NCBI RefSeq assembly: GCF_017562075.2
Contig: NC_054084.1
Span: forward strand, 4,002,501 to 4,066,500
Direction: 5' to 3'
Source of the DNA: Anopheles merus
Taxonomy: Eukaryota; Arthropoda; Insecta; Diptera; Culicidae
DNA length: 64,000 nucleotides
Each line of letters starts with the position of its first letter. Position 1 is the stretch's first letter. Shown here one piece after another: positions 11,326 to 22,603 of this stretch. Position numbers and translations under genes: made by a program. The notes under the pieces are model-generated. The model saw nothing but the letters and a program-made list of their open reading frames with translations. It was not told the DNA's origin and searched no databases.

Positions 11326-14300
11326 TTACAAAATTCGCTGCAGCTTCGATTGCGTGTCGCGGAACACATCGATCAGCGACTGCGTGTCCGGTTTGGTGTA
11401 GAGAATGTTCAGTGCCGCCGCGATAAGGTCCTGCGATTTGGCCATCACCTTCCGGCGATCCTTCAGCGGGACCAGCTTCGGCTGATTGACGATCAGCGAA
11501 AGCAGCGCGGAGGTGGACCGGATCAGATACAGCTCGTCGTCCTCCGTCACCCAGACACGTTCGTTCATCGACACGAGGCTTAAAGGGAGAAAGTAGAAAT
11601 GAAAACGTCAGAGACATCGATTTGAAACCCCGGAAGACGCGCCACCATCCTTACCGTGAGTAAATGTTCAGCAGCTCCTCAATATCCAGGTTCATCTCGA
11701 TGAGCGCTTCCGGGACGGGGGAATTAAACATTCCCAGCCGGAAGCAACGGATCTCTACCTCGCGCACGATAAATGCCAATGGGAAGCAACACCCGGAGCT
11801 GTCGTACTCGAGCGCCAGGCTCTTCACCTTGGCCAGCAGCCGCCGGCAGCGCTCGGCGCAGCTTTCGCGGCCCTGAAGCTCCCGGTCCAGGATGTGCGTC
11901 CACACCGACTCGATCAGCAGCGGATCGTTGTGGTGCGAGCAGTTCAGTATCGTCAGCTTGCACTCCCACAGCTCGTACTGCTCCGCAAAGTCGGAGTACA
12001 GCTGCGTCAAATTGTACAGGTTGGAGTCGAGCAGCTTGAGCGCATCGTACTGTTCGTTGCTGCGCTGAGTCAGCAGGGCCAGCGCATCGTACACTTGGCG
12101 CTGAATTTGCGCCACCTCCAGCTTGTCCTCCAGGTCCTTCAGCAGCACACCGTTGTGGGCGGAAAAGCCGACCGACTCGGACCGCATGCACATAACCGCC
12201 CGGGCCAGATACTCGATGCGCTGCTGCAGATTGATACTATCGCTCGCCACGTTAGCAAGCTTGTCCAGAATCTTGGCGGCGGCCGCGTGCTGCCCATTGC
12301 GCTCGTGGTACTTCCACAGCAGATCGGCCACGATCAGATTGTCCGGCGTGCGGGCCATCGCCCTGCTCAGGAACACGCCGAGCGACGGTTCGGTGATCTC
12401 CAACAGCTCGGCCAGCAGGTTCTTCGACAGCAGCCACTCGTAGATAGCGATGTGCAGGAGCTGGTCCGTGCTTTGCAGCGATTGTCCGATGATGGTCAGC
12501 ACCTCCTGATTGCCGGCCACCGCCCGCTCCTGCTGCTCGTCGTCGTCCATCGTCGGATAGATGCTGTCGGGTTTCGGCTGCTGACCACCGGCACCGGCGC
12601 CACTGCCGTTGCCGTTGCTTCCCGCCACCTCGTACACGTTGTCCAGCATCACCTTCACCTCGCTGTACCAGTTCATCCTGCTCTGGAACGCGAGGAACCC
12701 TTCCTGATTGTCCATCGCCTCGTTGTTGCGGTAAAACTGCAGCCCGACCTCGTTCGGGTCACTCTTGGCGGCGCACACGGTGCACAGCTCGATCACGCCG
12801 CTGTAAAACCCGGCCGACACAAACTGCTGGCACAGTGCGGCGAGCGGAAGATTCGGTGCGGCGCTCTTGCACAGCTGCAGCGCCGTACGCAGGCGCTCCT
12901 CCTTCTTGTCGCGGTCGGTGCAGCCGCGCGATAGGAGCAGAATTTCGGTCGCCTTGTGCGAAACGGCATCCTCGTGGCGGTACAGCGTGGGACACACCTC
13001 GCGCAGCTTGGAAGAGATCGAGCCGACGCTTGCATTGTCCGCCAGGTAGGAGTTGATCAGCGTCACAATCAGCAGCCCGCAGACGTCGATGCGCGACAGA
13101 ATCAAATCGCGGAACGTGCACGCCTGCAGTATGCTTTGCTCTTCCTTCGTTAGCTTACCCACCAACAGATGGCACTGGTGTTCGCAGATCACCTTCCACA
13201 GGCCGACCACTTCGCACGCTTGTTCTGTGCGGGAAAAGGAAAAGGGAAATTGCGAATTAGTCAACATGATCGAAGCAACCGATGAGCAGCCAACTACTTA
13301 CTTATTAATCGCACTAATGCTTCCAGCGACTTTCGTTCCTCCAGCAGCGCTTCCTCCGTGCAGTTTTTCTGGGATATGGCAGCATTGGTCTGAGCATATA
13401 AAGCTCCACCGGCACCTCCTCCTATGCTGTAGCCGGGTTGGGAGGACATAAAACTACCGTATCCACCTCTCTCGCCACCCATCAACAGACCGGACTGTCC
13501 TTGAGCGAATGAGGCTCCGAGACTTCCTGCTCTTACAGACGTTCCGTTGCTGCGACCACCGGTGTACCCGAGCAGGTTGCTCACCGTCACGTTCTCCAGG
13601 AACCGTCGGATGGCGTACAGATCCTCCAGCAGCACCACACAGTCCTGCTGCGAGATGGTCGAGTACAGCCGCTCGTCCACGCACGGTTTGCGCCAAATGC
13701 AGCGCAGCACACGACTCATGTACAGATACAGTCCGGCATGCTTAGCGGAGTAGTGAAAAAGTGATCCGTCCGCCGTTTCGTTGTTGTTGTTTAAATTCTG
13801 CTGCGGCGATCCACCAACGTACATCGACGGATGTTGCTGCTGCTGATGTTGCTGGTGAGGATGATGCTGCTGATGTACCGGCGACACCATACCACCACGC
13901 CCAGGCGTCGAGTACGGCGTGGAAGCAAACAGTCGTCCACCCGGTCCGAAGTTGGCATTATGCGGCACAGTCGAATCCATCGCCCCACCACCGTAACCCC
14001 CGGCCCCGGCAATGGGAGAATTAAAGCCTAGCTGCCTATTGTCACTCACGATGGCTGCATCGAAGTACGGCTCGCCGCCATACAGCACGAACGCCTGGGC
14101 CGCCCAATCGCCCAGCTCGGTACCGCGGAACGATTCGCGGCAGGCTAGCAGCAGTGCCGTGGCGCAAGCTTCCGGTTCCGTCTGCTTGCTGAAGTACGTC
14201 TTGACGGCATCGTTGTGCGGACCGTGGCAACCAACGAGCAGCTGCTGCAGTATGTCCACCGATTGCAGTATCGACACGATGTGCACGCCCTGGTTCGTTA

Positions 14301-16241
14301 GCAGCGCCACCTTCCGGGGGTTCTGTGCCGTACGCAGCGGCGTTGAAATCGAAACGCGATCCTTGCGCAACACGTCGGCGATGGCCCACACCTGCCCGTC
14401 CAGTGGCATGTAGGTGGTGGACTCGACCAGATTAAGCTGCGACTGGAACTGCTCCGAGCTGAGGCAGGTGAGCATATCCTGGTCCTGCTGCTGTCTCGAT
14501 ATCAGCAGCAGCGAACCCTTCACGTAGTGCGCCGAATGGACTAGCTTCGGTTTGGTCAGCAGCAAATTGCCCGTCGTTCCCGGGGGTACGCGCACGTGCA
14601 GCAGATACAAGCCCTGCGGCTTACTCTGCGGCGGTTCGGGCAGGTTTGCGTTTTGCTGCTGCAGTGCCTGATTCGCGGCAAGGTTCTGCTGTTGCTGCTG
14701 CTGCTGCTGCAGCGAGAGTGGCGTTTGCTGCTGCTGCATTTGAAGTTGCTGCTGTTGCAGCAGTAGCTGCTGTTGCTGCTGCTGCTGTTGCAGCATTTGC
14801 TGCTGCTGGATGTAGAACCCGTGCAGGTGCAGCGGCACCGTGGAGAAGTAGAACCGGACGCCACTCTCCGCAACCGCCACCAGATGCAAACTGGACGAGT
14901 CTTCCGCCGTTAGTGGGCAGATGGCGGTGATCGGATGAAACACGGACGGATCGATCGTGCGCAAAATGGCGCTCGCACTCGCGATGATGTCCTTGTACGA
15001 CAGTCGGGCGATGCGTCGCGTACTTCCGGCGTCCTTCCCAATGTCCCACGCCTCGATCGAACCCTTCGACATGAGCACGTACAGCAAGTTGCGCGTGTTG
15101 TCCACCACAATCTTTTCCACCGAGTCGGTTTCGGTGAATATTTTAAAGATGCCCGGCACCAGATGGGACATCAGGCCCTGCGAGTGGTTGATCTTGCGAC
15201 ACCGCTTGCCGAACCAGTTCGATTCCGCCTGGTACGCCACCTCGTACAGGCAACCGTCCCGTCCGCCGAGGAAAATCCGCCCATCCTCCGTACCCTGCAC
15301 GCACATGATGGCAACGTTGTCCGTGTTGAGCACGAAAATGGGTGTGTGCATTAGCTGCATCTCCTCAGTGCCCTGGGACGCGGTCATGCTGCGGTTGGGC
15401 GTCCCGCTGTTTGCGTCACCGAACGTCACGCCGAGCACGACGATTTCGATCGGAGTCGTTAGAATCAGCAGATACTTTACGTCCGCCACGAATAGGCCCG
15501 GCTTGGGCGTCACCAGCCCGACGCTTATGATCACCTGGGACAGCCCATCGAAGTAGGCCACATCGCGTGCATTTTCATACGTCCAGATCTGCAAAAAGCC
15601 GGTAAGAGGGTGAGATATTGCAAGGAAGTCCTGCTGTAAACCGTTACAAAGAAAGGCCACTCACATATAAGTCCGTGTCGATTGTAAGCCACGCACGTCC
15701 AATTTCGGGAAACAGGCCCATCATACAGTGACATTTTATATCTGCAAAAGAAAAAAAAACAATATTACAACGCTGTGGCATGGGGAGCTTACAGCTAAAA
15801 CAACGCACGGTTAAAATGTTCCATTATTTCCGACGGTATAGGAACCTTGTTGACCGTGCACAGCTGATTCAGGTCCTTGAAGCCCATCGACAGGTTGGCC
15901 AGCTGCTGGTAGTCAAAGTCGCTCAAGCCGCTTGCAGTCGGGGTGCCGGCTTGCGTTACTCCCGTCAGCTAGCGGAACGAGAGCGCGAGCGCGTGGTGTT
16001 GTCGGCGTAGCAAAGTCGCGTGAAAAACAAAGCAAATGCATTATTACCGGACCAGTTTCGGACCGCACGCAGACGCGAGTAAACAATGACCGCATTGGCA
16101 CATGGTGTTCATCGGTTTCTGTCCCACCTCCCTTCCTACCTCTAGTAAACCCGGCACATCGGCATCGATGGAACCGTGGCGTTCTAGCGTATTGCCGGCG
16201 GATTGAAGCGCCTCCAAGGAAACCGTCGGTTGTTCGCCCAT
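11326..16241 (-). CDS. Nup154: Nuclear pore protein Nup154 (vertebrate Nup155)
   Basis: Scaffold nucleoporin of the inner ring. Coding exons on the minus strand are 16241-16140, 15968-15809, 15741-15665, 15588-13302, 13224-11655 and 11578-11326, totalling 1482 residues; vertebrate Nup155 is about 1390. The family signature CHCMMGLFPEIGRAWLTID lies just after residue 95, followed by IWTYENARDVAYFDGLSQ, both diagnostic. The N-terminal part is a beta-propeller (Nup133/Nup155-like N domain) and the C-terminal half an alpha-solenoid containing EVVGLWKVICEHQ. The extra length comes largely from low-complexity inserts: a Gln-rich block at about residues 370-425 and a His/Gln-rich block at about 682-705, both probably disordered loops. 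The start codon was chosen because MGEQPTVS... splices in phase into the conserved second exon. Confidence 0.96.
14650..14812 (-). repeat. Imperfect CAG repeat encoding poly-Gln inside Nup154
   Basis: The plus strand shows repeated CTG/TTG triplets; read on the minus strand this encodes several Gln runs of 3-8 residues separated by Met, Leu and short Pro/Ser breaks. It lies fully within the third coding exon and keeps frame. Confidence 0.9.
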
Positions 16242-17177
16242 TCTGTGTGGCTGTTGATAGACTTGGACACCTGTTTCACACCTCACCACAACGCACGCAC
16301 GCACACAGCCGGGATTATCTGACGGAAATTGATGATTGCTTTTTCTTGATTTCTAACAACTTGCAACAAACGGCGCTAAAATTGATTGATGCTTGCGGTC
16401 GGTGTGCCCCGGTGTGTAGGGTTGGCTCGTATACCTAACGTTGCCACTGAAGTGACGCGCTATTGTGACAGTTGTGAGCAATACACGTAAAGGAAGCAGT
16501 GGAAAACAATTATGTTTGGCGATGATTTTACCATTCAAAATAACATTAAAGCTTAGCAAAAATATGCATTTTTATTGATTTATGAAATGTGGTTAGCAAC
16601 GGATTTAAAGAAGCAATTCTCGATGTTTTATATTGATCAAAACCATCATCGATTGTGTACATTTTGAAGCGATGTGATAGCCCAACCTTTTGTTTTGCTC
16701 TTTTTCGTTAACTTTCTGCTGTCAAAATACGTTATCAATTCAAATGATTCCGTTGACAGTTGCGTTGAACGGTTTTGCATTTTTGTTGCTGGATAATAAC
16801 GAAAAAACGTATTTAATACACTGTGCTTAAGTGGTTTAACTATGAAAAAACATCTTAACATACGATTTACTTTGAAAAGAAGCTAACAGTCGGTAGTGTA
16901 TGAAATATTGTCCGCATCGCTTGAAATATTTCACGCGATCGAATTATTTCATTGCACAAAACGTTGCAACGCGTGATGACATTTGCGTTGCTTTCTCCCC
17001 CCTTTTGTATTCCCAAAAACGCCTTGTAAAAAGTGCAATCGATTGTGGTGATAATTTTTTTTTTGGGTACCGAAAGTTTTACAATATTTCCACCCCCGTA
17101 AACAAATGCGTATATTCGATTCAGTTGCGTAGGAAAGTGGGTGAAAAACGTCGGTGCTGTGGGCCCGAAAAAATACA
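16242..17177. other. Divergent intergenic region, Nup154 and 193-aa gene
   Basis: AT-rich and without coding signal. It must contain both promoters. No TATA box or known element was recognised. Confidence 0.4.
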
Positions 17178-18020
17178 ATGAATTTTGCCGACCCATGGGT
17201 GACGCAGGACAGCAAAGCTAGCAGTGAATCGTTTAGCGACAACAACAACAGCACCCCAGCAGCCATTAGCGAACACATTCCGCCACCGAACAACGCAGCA
17301 GCAGCAGCAGTGCCAGCGGACCCGACCAGCACCACCATTGTTGCTACCGATTCGCTGGAATTTGAAGATAACTTCATCCCCGAGCAGCCACCGCTAAACC
17401 CGCGACAACCGCAAGATAATCGTCTTCCGGACTCGGACAACTATTTAGCCACATTAGGTAATGAAACAGCCAACATTAGACATTAGAAGCGCTCCATGCA
17501 AGAATGTATAAAAGGGGGTGGGGAGAGAGAAAACGCGTCTGTGTTGGGAGAGAGGGAAAAGAAGAAAAAAAGTGGCGCTTGTCCGCACGGCGCGATGGCT
17601 GATAAGCGTCACACGCAAGCTACTACGTTGTAGCGGACAGAGGCTGAGCATTAGAAGCCACTAGAATTCACGCATCCGCGCCATTCGTTTCCGTTTCTAT
17701 TCCATCTCTGCCCGCCAGAGAAGCGTTTGCATCGGTTGAGGACCAATCCGGGCGTGCTGCAGCAGCTGGCCGAACGTCGCGAAGCTTGTATGCAATCGTT
17801 GCTCGGTGGCGACGTAGCGCTGCGTACGGACGCGGATCTGGAGTTGGAGGAACCGGTCAACAGCAACGAGCTGCTGCGATTCATACGCCCAGAGCAGGCC
17901 CTTTCCCAGGCAGAGGTTGTGCAACTGGTGCAGCACGATCAGCTACAGCTCGAGGCGGACGAACAGGAGGAGCCACGCGAAGGCGAAGAGAGTGGCACGG
18001 AAAGTTCGACGTCACGCTAA
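17178..18020 (+). CDS. Unknown 193-residue protein
   Basis: Two coding exons, 17178-17457 and 17719-18020, are joined by a GTAATG donor and a CCGCCAG acceptor and give a continuous 193-residue frame. The first exon encodes a disordered Ser/Asn/Pro/Ala-rich segment starting MNFADPWVTQDSK. The second begins EKRLHRLRTNPGVLQQLAER and carries an Arg/Leu-rich helical stretch containing a Cys (REACMQSLL), then an acidic Gln/Glu-rich tail ending SSTSR. No signal peptide or membrane segment is seen. I do not recognise the family; the helical block at about residues 94-120 is the likely conserved part. A poly(A) signal lies 42 nt after the stop, so this is a compact complete gene. Confidence 0.75.
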
Positions 18021-18062
18021 AGCACGGGAGTGGCGATTTGCTTAATTTGTGGTAAGTGTGCA

Positions 18063-18068
18063 AATAAA
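18063..18068 (+). terminator. Poly(A) signal of the 193-residue gene
   Basis: AATAAA 42 nt after the stop codon and 224 nt before the sepiapterin reductase ATG, which separates the two transcription units. Confidence 0.65.
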
Positions 18069-18292
18069 AAAAAAGAATTGAAATTACATTTATTTTCCGA
18101 GGGGGGTATGTGTGAAGACTAATCGTGTAAAAAAAACGCACTAACATTCTCAAAAGTCTAACGAACGCCTTTAAAATAGAAGAGTGGTTGATACGAATGT
18201 GTGTGTGTGTCTTTCTTGGTTAGCTTGTTTTGAGCGCTTTTACTTCGCCCTACCATAGCGCAATCCAATCCAGTGAAAGCGCTACCCCAATC

Positions 18293-19156
18293 ATGTCTTC
18301 CGAGACGGTAACCTCGACGACAACCCCGGCCGCAACCCCGGCAGCAACGACGACGACGACGACAGCCGTCAATCTCGAGCAGGTGGCGTACTTTCTCGTG
18401 ACGGGAGCATCGCGCGGTATCGGCGCCAAGATGGCCATCGAGACGGCGCGCAAGTTCAAGGCCGGTTCGGTGGTGGTGCTGCTGGCCCGTTCCGCCTCCG
18501 GGCTGGAAAGCACCCGGGCCGAGATACTGGCCGTCAATCCGCACGTTACCGTGGTGACGAGCTCGGTCGATCTCGCCACCGCATCGAAGGAGCTGCTGAA
18601 CGAAATACTGGACAAATCGCTGGGCAAGCAACCGACGGACCGGTTCGGGCTGGCCTGCGTCATCCACAACGTCGGCACGGTGGGCAACATCGGCCGGAAG
18701 GCGACCGACCTGGACGACCGTACCGAGTGGGAGCAGTACTTCGGCACGAACGTGTTCACCGTGGCCGTGCTGAACAGCTGCTTTTTGCGCAAATTCCAGT
18801 CCGTCCCGGGGAAGCTGGCGATCAACATCACCTCGAAAGCGTGCCTGGTGCCTTTCCAGAGCATGACGTACTACTGTGCCGGGAAGGCGGCGCGCGAGAT
18901 GTACTTCCGCGTGCTGGCAGAGGAGGAAGCGGCCGCGGGCGTCACCGTGCTCAACTATTCGCCCGGTCCGGTCGACACGGACATGACGGTCGATCTGCAG
19001 GCGAACTCGAATGCGCCGGAAATTCGGGACTACTTCAAGGGGTTGCGCGATACCACGACAATACTTACGACCGACCAAACGACGGCCAAATTTTTACACA
19101 TCCTCCAGAACGGACTGTTCAAATCGGGAGATCACGTCGACTACTACGATCACTGA
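18293..19156 (+). CDS. Sptr: Sepiapterin reductase (short-chain dehydrogenase)
   Basis: NADPH-dependent cytosolic enzyme of the last step of tetrahydrobiopterin synthesis. It is a single coding exon of 287 residues. After a Thr/Ala-rich N-terminal extension of about 25 residues comes the Rossmann cofactor motif TGASRGIG at 37-44. An Asn-containing motif (HNVGTVG) follows, then the catalytic YCAGK (Tyr194, Lys198), and NYSPGPVDTDM, which is typical of sepiapterin reductases. The ATG at 18293 is the first in frame; the frame is open further upstream but without ATG. The Thr-rich leader is longer than in vertebrate enzymes of about 260 residues. Other SDR families are less likely because of the PGPVDTDM segment and the spacing of the motifs. 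Confidence 0.9.
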   Translation: MSSETVTSTTTPAATPAATTTTTTAVNLEQVAYFLVTGASRGIGAKMAIETARKFKAGSVVVLLARSASGLESTRAEILAVNPHVTVVTSSVDLATASKELLNEILDKSLGKQPTDRFGLACVIHNVGTVGNIGRKATDLDDRTEWEQYFGTNVFTVAVLNSCFLRKFQSVPGKLAINITSKACLVPFQSMTYYCAGKAAREMYFRVLAEEEAAAGVTVLNYSPGPVDTDMTVDLQANSNAPEIRDYFKGLRDTTTILTTDQTTAKFLHILQNGLFKSGDHVDYYDH

Positions 19157-19262
19157 TTTGTGGGGGGAAGGGGAGGAATGAATCTCTCTCACGCTCTCTC
19201 GTAATACGTATACATTCCACGTGCGCGCGGCAATCGATGTGCAATCGCTTAAAGCTTGCTGA

Positions 19263-19268
19263 AATAAA
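19263..19268 (+). terminator. Poly(A) signal of sepiapterin reductase
   Basis: AATAAA 107 nt downstream of the stop codon. Confidence 0.65.
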
Positions 19269-19506
19269 GAAGAAAGCTATCTTTGCTTGCGCTCTCAAAG
19301 AGCTGCTTAGCATTTGTTGACGATGCTGCGTGTGTGTGTGTGTGTGTGTCTCTCTGGTTTCTGTTCTGTCGCTTCTACTTCCTTTGTGGCTGATAGTTTG
19401 CCTTTTTCTCTTCTCTTTTCTTCCACATCTCACGACAGATTCTGTTTCCTCTCCATGGTATTACCGAGGTTGCGCCTAGTAGCAGCAGCAGCAAACAAGC
19501 GGCAAA

Positions 19507-19986
19507 ATGCTGTTAAATTCTACCTTCGGTCGCACGTTCCTTTTCCTCACAAACCTCGCGTGGAAGAATCGGGTCGCCCTGCCCGCCCTGATTATGGTCG
19601 GTTGCATGGTGCTGAACTATCGCGGCGAGATCGAAATTAACATCCACACCGAGCGGATCGCGCTGCACGATTTGCCACACCGGCAGCAGCAGCAGCAGCT
19701 GCAGGGCGGTGGTGGCCCTTTCGGTGACATTCAGATCGACGATCTGGACGGATCGTACGAGGAGTACGACGTGGACGATGATCTGTGGGATGACTACGAG
19801 ACAGACGACGACGACAACGAGTACTTTAGCAGCTACGACGAGGAGGAGGACGATGAGGACGACGAGGACGGCGAGTACGATGAGGACGAGGACGAGGACG
19901 GTGGTGAGCTGGGAGAAAGGATGCTGAATGGCACGATACGGCTGAACTGGTACACGACGGTCAATATTCACAATGCGCGGCGATAG
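19507..19986 (+). CDS. Acidic single-pass membrane protein, 159 residues, unknown function
   Basis: One uninterrupted frame starts MLLNSTFGRTF. A hydrophobic stretch at about residues 22-38 (RVALPALIMVGCMVLNY) is a probable membrane anchor or uncleaved signal-anchor. It is followed by a Gln run and Gly run at 59-72, and from about 75 to 138 by a very acidic, Tyr-containing region rich in DDD, EEE and DED blocks; then NGTIRLNWYTTVNIHNARR, which contains an N-glycosylation sequon. Third-position GC is high, as in neighbouring true genes. I do not recognise the family. The acidic region could bind calcium or basic partners, but that is inference. A splice acceptor upstream near 19438 suggests a 5' UTR intron. 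Confidence 0.7.
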   Translation: MLLNSTFGRTFLFLTNLAWKNRVALPALIMVGCMVLNYRGEIEINIHTERIALHDLPHRQQQQQLQGGGGPFGDIQIDDLDGSYEEYDVDDDLWDDYETDDDDNEYFSSYDEEEDDEDDEDGEYDEDEDEDGGELGERMLNGTIRLNWYTTVNIHNARR

Positions 19987-20618
19987 GGAGGGATGGGAAT
20001 GGGAAGGGAACGGGTCCTGGGGTAAATGTATTGATGTAACTATTAGCCGTTGTTATCTAGAGATAATTAATGTGTGGTGTTTTAACTGTGTTGAACAACG
20101 GGGGGTGTTAACTCGGTAAATTTACGTGTGGCCAAGTCAAATGATCCAATGCTAGGCTAATTATCCAATATAGGGTTCTTTACGATAGCGCGACGCCATC
20201 ATCATCTTCATTATCATATGTGTACATATTTTAAGAACTGTTGAGGATTAACTTTAACATGCATACGAATTAAAGAGCTCTATCATCCTACAAAACTTGT
20301 TTGGAAGTGTTCGCAATAGAATGTCCGAAAAGAAGTTCTTGAAATTCTGAACGTTACATGGGTTTCCGCAACTCACAACACCTGAACGAGGGGATGTGTG
20401 AGTTAGCATTTTCGGATAAGCCTAAGCCTACTACAATGCAAAGCTAAGGATATCGAGGACTAATGCCAATCTCCAAGGGATTGATCTTCCTTACTTCAGG
20501 ACATAACCACAAGATTCGTCCAAACATTTCTCAAATCTGTGATATTGTTGTTCGTGTACCATTCAAAAGACAGGAGGTTAGATTTTAATGTAATACAGGA
20601 CACGATAGCCGTATCATC
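19987..20618. other. 3' flank without a gene
   Basis: AT-rich sequence with no coding signal. It probably contains the 3' UTR of the 159-residue gene (ATTAAA near 20269) and the convergent 3' flank of RpS27A. Confidence 0.4.
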
Positions 20619-20624
20619 TTTATT
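20619..20624 (-). terminator. Probable poly(A) signal of RpS27A
   Basis: AATAAA on the minus strand about 210 nt downstream of the RpS27A stop codon. Confidence 0.5.
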
Positions 20625-20831
20625 GTTTTCCCTTCCAATTTGTGTGGAACCGTGTAGAGGACAACACGCTGCCGCATCGATTATACTAAACCCAGGTAGA
20701 AGAAGTGGAAAAGCAACCTGAGAAGCGAGCGCACGCCACATACACGTGTGGAGGGGGGTTGGTGTGGTTGGGGTTCAAGACTGATACGGCCAAGCGCGCC
20801 GTACACCCTCCGCTCACGCCACTTTCACCTT

Positions 20832-21467
<636 letters not shown>

Positions 21468-21823
21468 CTACTCCGTGTCCGAGAGTGTTTCGTTCATCAA
21501 AATGCGAGTTGATAACACGAGCGTTGTTAAATTGTCGGTCGCTGAACAATGTAGCGCGCCATATTTCAACGGTCCTTTCTTATTCAGGGCTTGTTGTTTC
21601 GTTTGTACAAAAATCCTGATCCTGTGCCTTCTCCTTTACGTTAGAGATTTGTTTGATTCGAACTTATCCCTGCTCTTAGATAAGAAAAGCTTAATACCTA
21701 GCGCACTATCACTGCTGAAGAATTACGCAGTCCGTCTTTAACCGGATGCGACAACCCAATTCAGACCAATTCCCTCTCCCCCTTAATGTATCATCCCTTT
21801 CCCCCCGCTCCCCCGCCGCTGCT

Positions 21824-22603
21824 TTACACCAGCAATACCGCGTTGATGCAACCGTCGTTCTCCGGATTGTTCGTCACCTGGGCGTACTTTCCCCACACCA
21901 CCTTGCCGGACTGTGTGACGAGACCGAGCTCGGAAATGTTCACCTCAATCACCGTACCCTTGGTGATGACGCCCAAGCTCGTGTACATCGGCGAGGAGGG
22001 ATTCTTCTTCACGCCAATGATCGGCAGATGGAAGGTGGCCTTCAGCTCCGGGTGCGTCACGTGCGCCTTGTTCATACGCAGCGCCATCGGTCGGATGAAG
22101 CGTTCGTACTTGGGCGGTTTGCGGGTAAAGTTCTCGCCGACGTACGTCACCTTCGTGACCATACGCTTCCAGGCCTTGCGCTTCGTCTTGCCGCTCCGGA
22201 TCACCTTAAACACCTCGGCATCGGCCTGTGCGCGCACCTTCGGTATCGGCACGTCCCATTTGCCCGCCTTCTCCTTGCGCTTCTGCTTGATCATGTTCGA
22301 CAGCACCTTGGCGTTCGATTGGATGCCACGATCCATCAGGTACGGGGGCAGCGCACCGTCCTCCACCTTTTCGGTCGTCTTCTTCACCTTCTTCTCCTCG
22401 TGCGCCTGGATCTTGCGCTTCATTTGGATCTTCTCGTTGCGGCGCTGCTTCTGGAACAGCTTCGCCTTCATGCCCCGCAGCTTGCGGGCCATGGCGGCGC
22501 GCTTCTTCGGCTCGCGAGCCTCCCGCTTACGCTTGCGCTCCTCATAATCGAGCCGGCGACCGTACAGCTTAATGTGCCGCTCAATATACTCGTTCTGCGG
22601 CAT
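21824..22603 (-). CDS. NSA2: Ribosome biogenesis protein NSA2 (TINP1)
   Basis: Nucleolar factor required for maturation of the 60S subunit (27S pre-rRNA processing). Single coding exon of 259 residues; the human and yeast proteins are 260-261. It starts MPQNEYIERHIKLYGRRLDY, as in the family. A long basic helical region follows, then the highly conserved segments VLSNMIKQKRKEKAGKWDVP and TRKPPKYERFIRPM. The C-terminal S8e-like domain ends NNPENDGCINAVLLV, identical in character to the family. A probable 5' UTR acceptor lies upstream of the ATG. Confidence 0.97.
   Translation of the reverse strand: MPQNEYIERHIKLYGRRLDYEERKRKREAREPKKRAAMARKLRGMKAKLFQKQRRNEKIQMKRKIQAHEEKKVKKTTEKVEDGALPPYLMDRGIQSNAKVLSNMIKQKRKEKAGKWDVPIPKVRAQADAEVFKVIRSGKTKRKAWKRMVTKVTYVGENFTRKPPKYERFIRPMALRMNKAHVTHPELKATFHLPIIGVKKNPSSPMYTSLGVITKGTVIEVNISELGLVTQSGKVVWGKYAQVTNNPENDGCINAVLLV

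Noticed and set aside
11894..12934. 346-codon open frame on the plus strand
   Set aside because: Antisense shadow of the Nup154 exon, with the same kind of artificial composition.
18158..19078. 306-codon open frame on the minus strand
   Set aside because: Mirror of the sepiapterin reductase gene; that gene explains the composition.
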